Source of the DNA: an uncultured Clostridia bacterium
GTDB lineage: Bacteria; Bacillota; Clostridia; Christensenellales; Aristaeellaceae
Reading direction: 5' to 3'
Assembly (NCBI GenBank): GCA_934621505.1
Contig: CAKTUU010000015.1
Span: 1 to 46,174 of the forward strand
Length of the DNA: 46,174 nt
Made by a program: the position numbers and the translations under genes. Positions 32,781 to 40,886 of the stretch are shown piece by piece. The notes below the pieces were generated by a model. The model did not search any database, had not been told where the DNA came from, and saw only the letters and a list, made by a program, of their open reading frames with translations. Each line of letters starts with the position of its first letter. Position 1 is the stretch's first letter.

Positions 32781-32996
32781 TTAGGCCTCAACGTTGGACT
32801 TGGTGGGCAGAGCGCGCTGCACATTGCCGCTACGCAGGCAACGGGTGCACACGTTCATCCGCTTCGCCTGACCATCCACCAGCACACGAACGCGCTGTAC
32901 GTTCGGAGCCCAAACGCGGTTGGTCTTGCGGTTGGAGTGGCTCACGTTGTGGCCGCTCATCATGCCCTTCTCGCATACCTCACAAAACTTGCCCAT
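32781..32996 (-). CDS. rpmB: Ribosomal protein bL28, zinc-binding form
   Basis: The 71-residue protein is 50S ribosomal protein L28, with MGKFCEVCEKG and SHSNRKTNRVWAPN characteristic of the family. Two CxxC pairs (Cys5/Cys8 and Cys50/Cys53) show the zinc-ribbon form. It is a single gene with its own promoter, an AGGAGG ribosome binding site and a terminator. Confidence 0.97.
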   Translation of the reverse strand: MGKFCEVCEKGMMSGHNVSHSNRKTNRVWAPNVQRVRVLVDGQAKRMNVCTRCLRSGNVQRALPTKSNVEA

Positions 32997-33040
32997 ACTT
33001 ACACCTCCTAACGGGAGTTTGCATTCTTTACAGCTTGACT

Positions 33041-33069
33041 ATTATAACACGTCTTTTTGCCTTTGACAA
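33041..33069 (-). promoter_or_regulatory. Strong sigma-A promoter of rpmB
   Basis: TTGTCA (33069-33064) and consensus TATAAT (33046-33041) are spaced by 17 bases, 45 bases before the rpmB ATG. Confidence 0.8.
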
Positions 33070-33079
33070 GGGCTTGCCC

Positions 33080-33955
33080 CTATATTTCCTGAAAAAACGC
33101 CCCAAACTCCCCCTGATGTTCCTTGAAAAAATCAAAGTAAGCGCGCACATTGGGCACATCCGTCCATTTGACCGTTCGCGCCGGGCTGGCGTCCATATCA
33201 TAGATGCGCGCCCCGCGCATGGCCAGCAGAAAAGGCGAATGGGTGGCAATGATCAGCTGGCAGTTATAAAAGCGCGCCGCCTCCTCTAAAAAGCGGCACA
33301 GCTCCCGCTGCTTCTGGGGCGACAGACTGTTTTCCGGCTCATCCAGCAAAAACAGGCCGTTTTCCGTCACCTTGTCCTGAAAATACAGCAACGCGCTTTC
33401 GCCGTTGGAATGCTCCCGCACATTGCCGCCCAGGTGCTCCCGCACATAGCGGGACTGGGTCTTGCGCCGGGTTTCGTTGATATGGCGCAGGGTCTGATAA
33501 TCCTCCATGGAGCGCATCTGAAACTGGCTGTACTTTGCCTCCAGATATTCCTCAAACATCTGCTCCCGGCGGCGATCAATGCCCTGATTGACCGCCCGCA
33601 GGTTCAGCATAAAGTCAAACACATCGTCGCTGGTGGTAATGCAGCTGTTCATGGGAACCGTTCCGCAGGTGTCCGCCTCACACAGGGCCAGATAGTCCTC
33701 AAAAAAGCTGGAACGGTTATACAGGCTGTCCCGCCGAACGCCCAGCTTTTCGGCAATCACATTCAGCAGGGTGGATTTGCCGCTGCCGTTTCCGCCGCAA
33801 AAAATGGTGATGGGCGCAAATTCCACCCGGCTGATTCCCTTTGCGGGCAAAACCTGAAAGGGATAAAAGTCATTGTAGCATTTGCGCAAAATGCCCATGG
33901 CAAAGGCGCTTTCCTGCTCCGCTTCCGGCAGGGTAAAGGCTCGCAGGTAAATCAT
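33080..33955 (-). CDS. Small AAA/ABC-class ATPase coupled to lepA
   Basis: The 291-residue protein is a stand-alone ABC-class ATPase: Walker A GGNGSGKST after a short N-terminal region, a signature-like SNGESALLYFQ, Walker B GLFLLDEPENSLSP and a switch histidine in IIATHSPFLL. The middle part (about 110-190) is helical and may form a short coiled-coil lid rather than a transport interface. Proteins of this kind (predicted ATPases related to COG3910) have no firm function; roles in DNA or RNA metabolism or defence are discussed. Its start overlaps the lepA stop by four bases, so it is translationally coupled to a ribosomal GTPase. Confidence 0.82.
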   Translation of the reverse strand: MIYLRAFTLPEAEQESAFAMGILRKCYNDFYPFQVLPAKGISRVEFAPITIFCGGNGSGKSTLLNVIAEKLGVRRDSLYNRSSFFEDYLALCEADTCGTVPMNSCITTSDDVFDFMLNLRAVNQGIDRRREQMFEEYLEAKYSQFQMRSMEDYQTLRHINETRRKTQSRYVREHLGGNVREHSNGESALLYFQDKVTENGLFLLDEPENSLSPQKQRELCRFLEEAARFYNCQLIIATHSPFLLAMRGARIYDMDASPARTVKWTDVPNVRAYFDFFKEHQGEFGAFFQEI

Positions 33956-35763
33956 TTGTCGTCGTTCATCTTCAGCACGGCCAGGAACGCCTCGCTGGGC
34001 ACCTCCACCGTACCAAACTGGCGCATGCGTTTTTTGCCTTCCTTCTGTTTTTCCAGCAGCTTCTTCTTACGGGTGATGTCGCCGCCATAGCACTTGGCCA
34101 GCACGTCCTTGCGCATGGCCTTCACGGTTTCCCGGGCGATGACCTTGCCGCCGATCGCCGCCTGAATGGGAATTTCAAACATCTGCCGCGGAATGACGTC
34201 CTTCAGCTTTTCCGCAATGCTGCGGCCACGGGCATACGCCCGGTCCTTATGCACAATGATGGCGAAAGCGTCGCAGATATCGCCGTTGAGCAGAATATCC
34301 AGCTTGACAAGTTCGCTTTCCCGGTAGCCGTGCAGTTCATAATCAAAGCTGGCGTAGCCCCGGCTGCGGCTTTTCACCTGGTCAAAAAACTCATAAATAA
34401 TTTCGTTCAGAGGAATTTCGTAAATCAGCTTCACCCGTTCCCCTTCATACTGCATGTCAACAAACACGCCCCGCTTGTCCACGGCAATGTCCATCATAGC
34501 CCCCACAAATTCCTGAGGCGTATAGATGGTGGCGGTTACATACGGCTCCTCCATATGCTCAATTTCACCGATGGGCGGCAGGTTGGAGGGATTGTCAATC
34601 TCCACCATGGTGCCGTCGGTTTTGAACACATGGTAAATAACGCTGGGGGCGGTGGTGACCAGGTCCAGATCAAACTCCCGCTCCAGTCGCTGCTGAATGA
34701 TTTCCATATGCAGCAGGCCCAAAAAACCGCAGCGGAAGCCATAGCCCAGCGCCACGGAGGTTTCCGGGTCAAAGGAAAGGGAGGCGTCGTTCATACGCAG
34801 CTTTTCCAGCGCGTCCTTCAGGTTGTCGTAATCCGCGCCGTCCGCCGGATAGATGCCGCAGAACACCATGGGCGTTACCTTGCGGTAACCGGGCAGAGGC
34901 TTGTCCGCCGGACGGTTTGCGTCGGTAATGGTATCGCCCACCCGGGTATCCGCCACGTCCTTGATGGACGCGGCAATGTAGCCCACATCGCCGGGAAACA
35001 GCTCCGCGCAGGGGCTGTACCCCGGGCTGAAGGTGCCTACCTCCACGATGTCAAACTCGCAGCCGGTCTGCATCAGCCGCATGCGCATACCCGGCTTGAC
35101 CGTGCCCTGCATAACGCGCACAAAGCAGATAGCGCCGCGATAATTATCATAATACGCGTCAAAAATCAGCGCCTGCAAGGGCGCGCTTTCATCGCCCTTT
35201 GGGGCCGGAATATGCTTGACAATCGCCTCCAGCACATCCCCACAATTCAGGCCGGTTTTGGCAGAAATCATGGGCGCGTCGCTGGTGTCCAGCCCAATCA
35301 CGTCCTCAATTTCCTTTTTGGTTTCCTCCGGACGGGCGGACGCCAAATCAATTTTGTTAATCACCGGCACGGTTTCCAAATCGTGCTCCAGGGCCATGTA
35401 CACGTTGGCCAACGTCTGGGCCTCTATGCCCTGGGTAGCGTCCACCACCAGCAGCGCGCCCTCACAGGCGGCCAACGCCCGGCTGACCTCGTAGCTGAAG
35501 TCCACATGGCCGGGGGTGTCAATCAGGTTCAGGGTATAGGTTTCCCCGTCCTTAGCCTTGTACTGCATACGCACGGCCTTGGATTTAATGGTGATGCCCC
35601 TCTCACGCTCCAGATCCATGGAGTCCAAAATCTGGTCCACCATCTGTCGCTGCTCAAAAACGCCCGTCATTTCCAGCAGGCGGTCGGCCAGGGTGCTTTT
35701 GCCATGGTCGATATGGGCGATGATGCAAAAATTGCGGATATGTTTCAGTCGGTTCTCGTGCAA
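33952..35763 (-). CDS. lepA: Elongation factor 4
   Basis: The 603-residue protein is LepA/EF-4, a ribosome-associated GTPase involved in elongation recovery and ribosome assembly. The G1 motif AHIDHGKST begins near residue 16, DTPGHVDFSYEV and NKIDL follow, and the unique C-terminal domain ends with GGDITRKKKLLEKQKEGKKRMRQFG, which is LepA-specific. Length is normal. It is divergent from udk and followed, with overlap, by the small ATPase gene. Confidence 0.97.
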   Translation of the reverse strand: MHENRLKHIRNFCIIAHIDHGKSTLADRLLEMTGVFEQRQMVDQILDSMDLERERGITIKSKAVRMQYKAKDGETYTLNLIDTPGHVDFSYEVSRALAACEGALLVVDATQGIEAQTLANVYMALEHDLETVPVINKIDLASARPEETKKEIEDVIGLDTSDAPMISAKTGLNCGDVLEAIVKHIPAPKGDESAPLQALIFDAYYDNYRGAICFVRVMQGTVKPGMRMRLMQTGCEFDIVEVGTFSPGYSPCAELFPGDVGYIAASIKDVADTRVGDTITDANRPADKPLPGYRKVTPMVFCGIYPADGADYDNLKDALEKLRMNDASLSFDPETSVALGYGFRCGFLGLLHMEIIQQRLEREFDLDLVTTAPSVIYHVFKTDGTMVEIDNPSNLPPIGEIEHMEEPYVTATIYTPQEFVGAMMDIAVDKRGVFVDMQYEGERVKLIYEIPLNEIIYEFFDQVKSRSRGYASFDYELHGYRESELVKLDILLNGDICDAFAIIVHKDRAYARGRSIAEKLKDVIPRQMFEIPIQAAIGGKVIARETVKAMRKDVLAKCYGGDITRKKKLLEKQKEGKKRMRQFGTVEVPSEAFLAVLKMNDDK

Positions 35764-35801
35764 GGGAACCCCTCCCCCTTCAAACGGATTTCAACGATTG
35801 T

Positions 35802-35830
35802 ATCATATCGGATTTTTGGGCAAAAAGCAA
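35802..35830 (-). promoter_or_regulatory. Sigma-A type promoter for lepA
   Basis: TTGCTT (35830-35825) and TATGAT (35807-35802) are spaced by 17 bases, about 40 bases before the lepA ATG. Confidence 0.6.
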
Positions 35831-35865
35831 GGGCGGCAAAAAAAGTCGAAAATATCGCTTTTGGC

Positions 35866-35894
35866 TTGACATCAGATGGATGGTTTGGTATCGT
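35866..35894 (+). promoter_or_regulatory. Sigma-A type promoter for udk-like gene
   Basis: TTGACA (35866-35871) and TATCGT (35889-35894) are spaced by 17 bases, 22 bases before the ATG of the kinase gene. Confidence 0.55.
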
Positions 35895-35916
35895 AATACA
35901 AAATGGGGAAAGGGCG

Positions 35917-36549
35917 ATGGGTATGCTCGTCATTGGAATCTGCGGGGCCAGCGGAAGCGGAAAAAGCACGCTGGCTCATGAATTGTGCCGCGCTATTGGA
36001 AAAGGCTGCACCGTTATCAACCATGACTGCTACTACCGGGACCATCCCGGACTGACGCTGGAAGAACGCTCGCTGCTGAACTACGATGAGCCGGAAATTT
36101 TTGACCACGATCTGTTTTTGGAAGACATTAAACTGCTGCTGGACGGTAAACCCATTACCCGCAAGGCCTACGACTACGCCCTGCACCGGCGCGCCGATAC
36201 GGACGAACTGATTGATCCCCCTGAAGTGCTGATTATCGAGGGCATTCACGTTTTTTATGACGAACGCCTGTGTGAATTGATGTTTTTAAAGCTGTATATG
36301 AGCGTGGAGCCGGATATCTGCCTGCTGCGCCGCATCAGCCGGGATATCAGCGAGCGCGGCCGCAGCATTGAAAGCATATCCGTGCAGTATCTTTCCACTG
36401 TAAAGCCCATGTATGACAAGCATATCCGCAACTATATCAACCTGGCCGACGTTATTGTGGCCCACGGCGGACGCAATGCCCGCATTGTAGATATTCTGGC
36501 CGGCTATGTGCGCGACGAGCTTGGCCGGCGCGCCGGAGACAGCAACTGA
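35917..36549 (+). CDS. udk: Uridine kinase
   Basis: The 210-residue P-loop kinase has GASGSGKST (residues 10-18), the substrate region HDCYYRDHPGLTLEERSLLNYDEPEIFD and VLIIEGIHVFYD, matching uridine/cytidine kinases, which phosphorylate nucleosides in pyrimidine salvage. RRISRDISERGRS corresponds to the lid with its arginines. I chose the ATG at 35917, preceded by GGGGAAAGGG and a promoter; the long open frame upstream is antisense to lepA and not coding. It ends at a terminator and is a single-gene unit. Confidence 0.92.
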   Translation: MGMLVIGICGASGSGKSTLAHELCRAIGKGCTVINHDCYYRDHPGLTLEERSLLNYDEPEIFDHDLFLEDIKLLLDGKPITRKAYDYALHRRADTDELIDPPEVLIIEGIHVFYDERLCELMFLKLYMSVEPDICLLRRISRDISERGRSIESISVQYLSTVKPMYDKHIRNYINLADVIVAHGGRNARIVDILAGYVRDELGRRAGDSN

Positions 36550-36556
36550 ATACAAT

Positions 36557-36606
36557 AGCGCAGTGCTCTTTCCCCCCGTTGGGAAAATGCACTGCGCTGT
36601 TTTTGG
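36557..36606 (+). terminator. Intrinsic terminator after udk
   Basis: AGCGCAGTGC pairs with GCACTGCGCT over a loop that itself can fold (TTTCCC/GGGAAA), followed by GTTTTTGG. Confidence 0.85.
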
Positions 36607-36639
36607 TTATTTGCTGTACATGCACTTGTTTGTATGACA

Positions 36640-36739
36640 GGCGGCTGGCATTTTCGTGTCCGAAAAAGCGAACGGTTCTGCGCCGAAAATGCCAACCAAA
36701 CCCTCCCACAAAGCGGTTTTGTTGAGGGCCTTGCCCTCC
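36640..36739 (-). repeat. Structured repeat, copy 3 (distal to clpX)
   Basis: Read on the minus strand, it repeats the order of copies 1 and 2: GAGGGC-AAG-GCCCTC hairpin, CCGCTTTGTGG, GGCGCAGAAC, and a hairpin GCTTTTTCG, loop GACA, CGAAAATGC with one mismatch. It lies 22 bases downstream of copy 2. It is the most diverged member; the CCGC/GCGG stem has become CCGC/GTGG, which still pairs by a G-T wobble. Confidence 0.75.
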
Positions 36740-36761
36740 CTGGCTTATGTGGCGTGCGCTA

Positions 36762-36860
36762 GGCAGCTGACATTTTCGTGTCCGAAAATGTCAGCTGTTC
36801 TGCGCCAAGCTTGCCAACCCAACCCTCCGCGAAGCGGTTCAGCTGAGGGCCTTGCCCTCA
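36762..36860 (-). repeat. Structured repeat, copy 2 (at the clpX stop codon)
   Basis: The element begins with the clpX TGA itself: TGAGGGC-AAG-GCCCTCA forms a seven-pair hairpin. CCGC-TTC-GCGG, TTGGCGCAGAAC and a perfect 15-pair hairpin follow: CAGCTGACATTTTCG, loop GACA, CGAAAATGTCAGCTG. It is about 80 percent identical by eye to copy 3, and matches copy 1 mainly in the hairpin loop, the GGCGCAGAAC motif and the first two hairpins. Confidence 0.8.
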
Positions 36861-38168
36861 GGAGGCGCTGGATTCCTTTTCTTTGGGTGGCTTCTTTTCG
36901 CTGTGGCTGCGGCTCTTTTTGGCCCCGTCCGCCAATACCAGCTTGGGCTTTTCCTTGCCTAAAACGCACTTTTCCGTAATCACACACTGCTTTACGTCCG
37001 TGCGGGAGGGCAGGTCAAACATGGTGTCCATCAGCAGCTTTTCAATGATGGCGCGCAGGCCACGGGCGCCGCTCTTGCGCTCAATGGCTTGCCTGGCAAT
37101 CAGCTTCAAGGCGGCAGGCTCAAACTTCAGCTCCACCCCATCCAGATCCATCAGGTAGCCGTACTGACGCACCAGGGCGTTCTTCGGCTCGGTCAAGATG
37201 CGCACCAGCTGGCTTTCATCCAGCTGATCCAGCGTGACAATGATGGGCAAACGGCCTACAAATTCGGGAATCAGGCCGAACTTGATCAGGTCCTCTGGGC
37301 GAAGCTCCTTCAGGGTTTCGTTCAAATTGGCCTCCTGGGCGCTTTTCAGTTCCGCGCCAAAGCCCAGGGTTTTCTTGCCCACGCGGTTTTCAATGATGGG
37401 CGCAAGCCCGTCAAACGCGCCGCCGCAAATGAACAGAATGTTGGTGGTGTCAATCTGAATAAATTCCTGATGGGGATGCTTGCGCCCGCCCTGGGGCGGC
37501 ACGTTGGCAACGGTTCCCTCCAGAATTTTCAGCAGGGTCTGCTGCACGCCTTCGCCGCTGACGTCCCGGGTGATGGACGGGTTCTCGCTCTTGCGGGCAA
37601 TCTTGTCGATCTCGTCAATGTAGATAATGCCCCTTTGCGCCAGCGGAATGTCATAATCCGCGTTCTGAATCAGGCGCAGCAGAATATTTTCCACATCCTC
37701 GCCCACATAGCCCGCCTCGGTCAGGCTGGTAGCGTCGGCAATGGCGAAGGGCACCTTCAGCAGCTTGGCCAGGGTTTGCGCCAAAAAGGTTTTGCCACAG
37801 CCGGTGGGGCCTACCATCAGGATGTTGCTCTTTTGCAGCTCCACATCCGTATGGGCGGCAGGCGCGTCAATGCGCTTGTAGTGGTTGTACACGGCAACGC
37901 TCAGGGCGCGCTTGGCGTCCTCCTGCCCAATCACATACTGGTCCAGCACCTCTTTGATCTCCCGCGGACGGGGAATGCCGGAGGAGGAATCCAGCGCCGC
38001 GCCAGCGTTAAAATCGTCGTTGATAATCTCCTGGCACAGCAAAATACATTCGTTGCAAATCTGCGCGTTGGGTCCGGCCACCATGCGGCGTACCTGATCG
38101 TTGGTTTTGCCGCAGAAGCTGCAACGTTTTACCTTGGAAGAATGGTTTTCAAAATCATCGCCCGGCAT
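36858..38168 (-). CDS. clpX: ATP-dependent Clp protease ATP-binding subunit ClpX
   Basis: The 436-residue AAA+ unfoldase has the N-terminal zinc-binding domain with Cys16, Cys19, Cys38 and Cys41, Walker A GPTGCGKT, Walker B IIYIDEIDKIA and the pore and sensor segments usual for ClpX. It unfolds substrates and feeds them into ClpP. The C-terminal tail is lysine- and serine-rich (SRSHSEKKPPKEKESSAS). It follows clpP after 15 bases. The stop codon lies within the first hairpin of a structured repeat. Confidence 0.97.
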   Translation of the reverse strand: MPGDDFENHSSKVKRCSFCGKTNDQVRRMVAGPNAQICNECILLCQEIINDDFNAGAALDSSSGIPRPREIKEVLDQYVIGQEDAKRALSVAVYNHYKRIDAPAAHTDVELQKSNILMVGPTGCGKTFLAQTLAKLLKVPFAIADATSLTEAGYVGEDVENILLRLIQNADYDIPLAQRGIIYIDEIDKIARKSENPSITRDVSGEGVQQTLLKILEGTVANVPPQGGRKHPHQEFIQIDTTNILFICGGAFDGLAPIIENRVGKKTLGFGAELKSAQEANLNETLKELRPEDLIKFGLIPEFVGRLPIIVTLDQLDESQLVRILTEPKNALVRQYGYLMDLDGVELKFEPAALKLIARQAIERKSGARGLRAIIEKLLMDTMFDLPSRTDVKQCVITEKCVLGKEKPKLVLADGAKKSRSHSEKKPPKEKESSAS

Positions 38169-38183
38169 AAAGTCACCTCTCCC

Positions 38184-38783
38184 TTATTTGGCGCTGCGCG
38201 GACGGTAAATTTCATCGATGATGCCATAGCTCAGGCCTTCATCAGCGCTCATAAAATAATCGCGCTCCACGTCCTGCTTTACACGCTCAATGGGCTGACC
38301 GGTCATTTCCGACATCAGCCGCGTCATTTTTTCCTTGGTCTTTACCAGCCATTCAGCGCGAATGGCCACATCGGTGGCCTGACCGCTGGCGCCGCCCAGG
38401 GGCTGGTGAATCATAATTTCGCTGTTGGGCAGGGCCAGACGCTTGCCCTTTTGGCCTGCCATGAGCAAAAACGCGCCCATGCTGGCGGCCATGCCGATGC
38501 ACACCGTGCGCACATCGCACTTGATATAGTTCATCGTGTCGTAAATGGCCATACCGGCAGTCACGCTGCCGCCGGGGCTGTTGATGTACAGCGAAATATC
38601 CGCGTCCGGATTTTCCATTTCCAAAAACAGCAGCTGGGCCACCACCAGATTGGCCACATCATCGTCAATTTCGCCGCCAAGGAAGACGATACGGTCTTTC
38701 AACAGGCGGGAGTAGATATCAAACGAACGCTCGCCGCGGTTCGTCTGCTCAATAACCATAGGAATCAAGCTCATATCGTTCAC
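38184..38783 (-). CDS. clpP: ATP-dependent Clp protease proteolytic subunit
   Basis: The 199-residue serine protease has the catalytic triad visible as Ser101 (AASMGAFLL), His126 (MIHQPLGG) and Asp171 (KQDVERD). It forms the tetradecameric chamber served by ClpX. The IGF-loop-binding and handle regions are of normal length. It lies between tig and clpX in the usual Firmicute order; a hairpin separates it from tig. Confidence 0.97.
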   Translation of the reverse strand: MNDMSLIPMVIEQTNRGERSFDIYSRLLKDRIVFLGGEIDDDVANLVVAQLLFLEMENPDADISLYINSPGGSVTAGMAIYDTMNYIKCDVRTVCIGMAASMGAFLLMAGQKGKRLALPNSEIMIHQPLGGASGQATDVAIRAEWLVKTKEKMTRLMSEMTGQPIERVKQDVERDYFMSADEGLSYGIIDEIYRPRSAK

Positions 38784-38802
38784 TCCTTCAATGCGTTTGA
38801 AA

Positions 38803-38854
38803 ATGCGCGCATCGCAAGCAATACCTTTACAGCATATGCATACGATGCGCGCGT
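38803..38854 (-). terminator. Hairpin between tig and clpP (attenuating terminator or processing site)
   Basis: On the minus strand ACGCGCGCATCG pairs with CGATGCGCGCAT across 28 bases and is followed by TTTTC. The short T-run suggests partial termination, leaving some read-through into clpPX. Confidence 0.55.
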
Positions 38855-38866
38855 TATGCGTATGAA

Positions 38867-40204
38867 TTACGCCTCGGGCTTATCTTCGGCCTTTTCCTCA
38901 GCCTTGGGCTCCTCATCGGTTACCTTGGCGTTGTCCCACAGCATGTCCAAAGCCTTGGTTACCTGGGCGCGATGCTGGAAGTATTCCATCTGGCCCGCGT
39001 CGAAGCTCTTTTTCAGGTCTTCCAGGCTCTGGTTCATGGCGGTGGCATAGCCTTCCAGCAACTTGTCCACATCCGCCTCGTCCGCCTTGATATCCTCGGC
39101 CTTGACGATTTCGTCCAGAACCAGTTCGGTCTTTACCGTTGTCTGGGCTTCCTCACGGTACATATCGCGCATCTGCTTTTCGTCCTTGCCCAGGATCTTC
39201 ATGTACTGTTCCATGCTGAAGCCCTGCTGCTGCATGCGCCAGGACATTTCCTGCATCATGTCGTCCAGCTTGTTTTCCACCATGGGAGCGGGAATATCCA
39301 CCTGAGCGTTGCCAACCACAACGTCCACCAGCTTCTGGCGGGCGGCCTCGTCGGCCTGGGCATTGGCGGCGTCCTGCAGGTTCTTTTCCACATCGGCGCG
39401 GTATTCGGCCAGGGTGTCAAAATCACTTACCTCGGCGGCAAAATCATCGTCCAGCACCGGCAGCTCCTCACGGGTGATGCCGTTCAGCTTTACATGGAAC
39501 ACCGCTTCCTTGCCCTTCAGGTTCTCGGCGTGATATTCTTCGGGGAATTTGACGGTCAGGTCCTTTTCCTCGCCGATGGTCATGCCCACCATCTGCTCCT
39601 CAAAGCCGGGGATGAAGGTGCCGGAGCCAATCAGCAGGGTCTGGTTCTGGGCCGTGCCGCCGTCAAACTTTACGCCGTCCACGCTGCCGCTGTAATCCAG
39701 ATTGGCCTTGTCGCCGTTTTCCAGAGCGCGGTCGGTGATTTCCTCGCTGCGGGCAACGCGCTTGCGCTCCTGCTCGATGTAGTTATCCACTTCCTCAGCG
39801 CCCACCTTGCGCACAGGACGGGTCACTTCCACGCCCTTGTAATCGCCCAGGGTTACCTCGGGCATGACGAACACTTCGCAGGAGAACTTCAGGTCCTTGC
39901 CTTCTTCCATCTGCTCCACGTTGTCCAGCTCGGGACGGTCCACAGGATGAATGTCGTTCTTTTCCACAGCCTCGGCATAAGCGTCGGGGAACAGAATTTC
40001 CAAAGCATCCTCGTAGAAAATGCCCGCGCCGTACATGCGCTCAATCAGCTTGCGGGGGGCCTTGCCCTTGCGGAAGCCGGGCACGGCAATCTGGCCGCGC
40101 AGCTTCAGATATGCCTTTTCAATGGCCTGCTGAAAGTCCTCGGCAGAAGCCGTGAACGAAATCTTTACTTTGTTTCCAGAAAGTTTTTCAACCGTATGTT
40201 CCAT
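38867..40204 (-). CDS. tig: Trigger factor
   Basis: The 445-residue ribosome-associated chaperone has the N-terminal ribosome-binding domain with GFRKGKAPRKLIE (the docking loop), then the FKBP-type prolyl isomerase domain (about 150-245, with DKANLDYSGSVDG and PGFEEQMVGM) and the helical C-terminal domain. I chose the ATG at 40204, preceded by AGGAGG; the 15 extra upstream codons are not conserved. The acidic tail (DEEPKAEEKAEDKPEA) is common in this family. It heads the tig-clpP-clpX group. Confidence 0.96.
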   Translation of the reverse strand: MEHTVEKLSGNKVKISFTASAEDFQQAIEKAYLKLRGQIAVPGFRKGKAPRKLIERMYGAGIFYEDALEILFPDAYAEAVEKNDIHPVDRPELDNVEQMEEGKDLKFSCEVFVMPEVTLGDYKGVEVTRPVRKVGAEEVDNYIEQERKRVARSEEITDRALENGDKANLDYSGSVDGVKFDGGTAQNQTLLIGSGTFIPGFEEQMVGMTIGEEKDLTVKFPEEYHAENLKGKEAVFHVKLNGITREELPVLDDDFAAEVSDFDTLAEYRADVEKNLQDAANAQADEAARQKLVDVVVGNAQVDIPAPMVENKLDDMMQEMSWRMQQQGFSMEQYMKILGKDEKQMRDMYREEAQTTVKTELVLDEIVKAEDIKADEADVDKLLEGYATAMNQSLEDLKKSFDAGQMEYFQHRAQVTKALDMLWDNAKVTDEEPKAEEKAEDKPEA

Positions 40205-40264
40205 GCGTTTTCCTCCTGGGCATACAAAATGCCATAACCAAATTATCATAAGACACCATTTGAC

Positions 40265-40293
40265 AGTATACCATTGTTTGACTGTTTAGGCAA
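40265..40293 (-). promoter_or_regulatory. Sigma-A type promoter for tig
   Basis: TTGCCT (40293-40288) and TATACT (40270-40265) are spaced by 17 bases, with a TGG extension before the -10, about 60 bases before the tig ATG. Confidence 0.65.
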
Positions 40294-40376
40294 GTCTTTG
40301 ATTGGCGGCATTTTGGCTTTTCTCACGCAATTCTCATGAAATCTTTGCAAAAATCTCAAGCATTTTTCCAAAAAGC

Positions 40377-40385
40377 TGGTATGAT
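40377..40385 (+). promoter_or_regulatory. Extended -10 promoter for the duplicated membrane protein
   Basis: TGG-TATGAT forms an extended -10 element 34 bases before the ATG at 40420. No good -35 element is seen at the right distance. Confidence 0.4.
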
Positions 40386-40419
40386 AGAGGGGAACATAAA
40401 GCAAAGGAGCTATTTTGCC

Positions 40420-40761
40420 ATGAACGAGCAGGATCAACTGGGACCCGAAGGCAGCTATTACGAGGCGCAGGCTCAAAAGGCGCGGCAGGCCCGCCGCGCC
40501 AGGGGGGACGCGCTCTATCCCCTGGTGATTACCGCCTTATATTTGATTCTGGGGTTTTGTTTTCACCTGTGGCACCCTGGCTGGCTGATTTTTCTGGCTG
40601 TTCCCCTGCGGTACATCCGCTTTAACAGCCGGCTGGAAATGCTGACCAACCCGATTGTCATTACGCTCATCTATCTGGTGCTGGGCTTTTACTTCCATCT
40701 GTGGCATCCGGGCTGGCTGGTCTTTCTGGCCATTCCGTTTGCCGGCGCTTTCAAACAGTGA
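40420..40761 (+). CDS. Small membrane protein made of an internal duplication
   Basis: The 113-residue protein has a charged N-terminus (about 30 residues) and then two copies of a hydrophobic unit, roughly residues 32-63 and 76-107, each with ITxxYLxLGFxFHLWHPGWLxFLA. The identical FHLWHPGWL motif recurs with a 44-residue period. Each unit probably forms one or two membrane segments. I recognise similar units at the ends of some clostridial HTH-membrane proteins, but here no DNA-binding domain is attached. AAAGGAG precedes the ATG at a good distance. Function is unknown. Confidence 0.8.
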   Translation: MNEQDQLGPEGSYYEAQAQKARQARRARGDALYPLVITALYLILGFCFHLWHPGWLIFLAVPLRYIRFNSRLEMLTNPIVITLIYLVLGFYFHLWHPGWLVFLAIPFAGAFKQ

Positions 40762-40780
40762 CAGTATTTTGGCATTCCTA

Positions 40781-40806
40781 TCACAGCGCCCTTAGGCGCG
40801 CTGTGA
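40781..40806 (+). terminator. Hairpin after the duplicated membrane protein gene
   Basis: TCACAGCGC pairs with GCGCTGTGA over an eight-base loop, 20 bases behind the stop. There is no T-run, so termination is uncertain. Confidence 0.4.
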
Positions 40807-40851
40807 ATCGACCGCAGCTGCAAAAAGTTGCTGACAAAAGAGGAATAAGCA

Positions 40852-40880
40852 AAGCCTCCGTGGATGCGCCACGGAGGCTT
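40852..40880 (-). terminator. Terminator of the TrpXYZ-type importer operon
   Basis: AAGCCTCCGTGG pairs with CCACGGAGGCTT over five bases, directly behind the ATPase stop codon on the minus strand. The following T-run is interrupted (TTTGCTTATT). Confidence 0.7.
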
Positions 40881-40886
40881 CAATCA

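Noticed and set aside
34249..35916. An N-terminal extension of the uridine kinase.
   Set aside because: The open frame is antisense to lepA; the kinase has its own promoter and ribosome binding site directly before the ATG at 35917.
36640..36860. A CRISPR array or insertion-sequence remnant.
   Set aside because: Only two copies lie here, with a single 22-base spacer, internal hairpins and no transposase-like frame.
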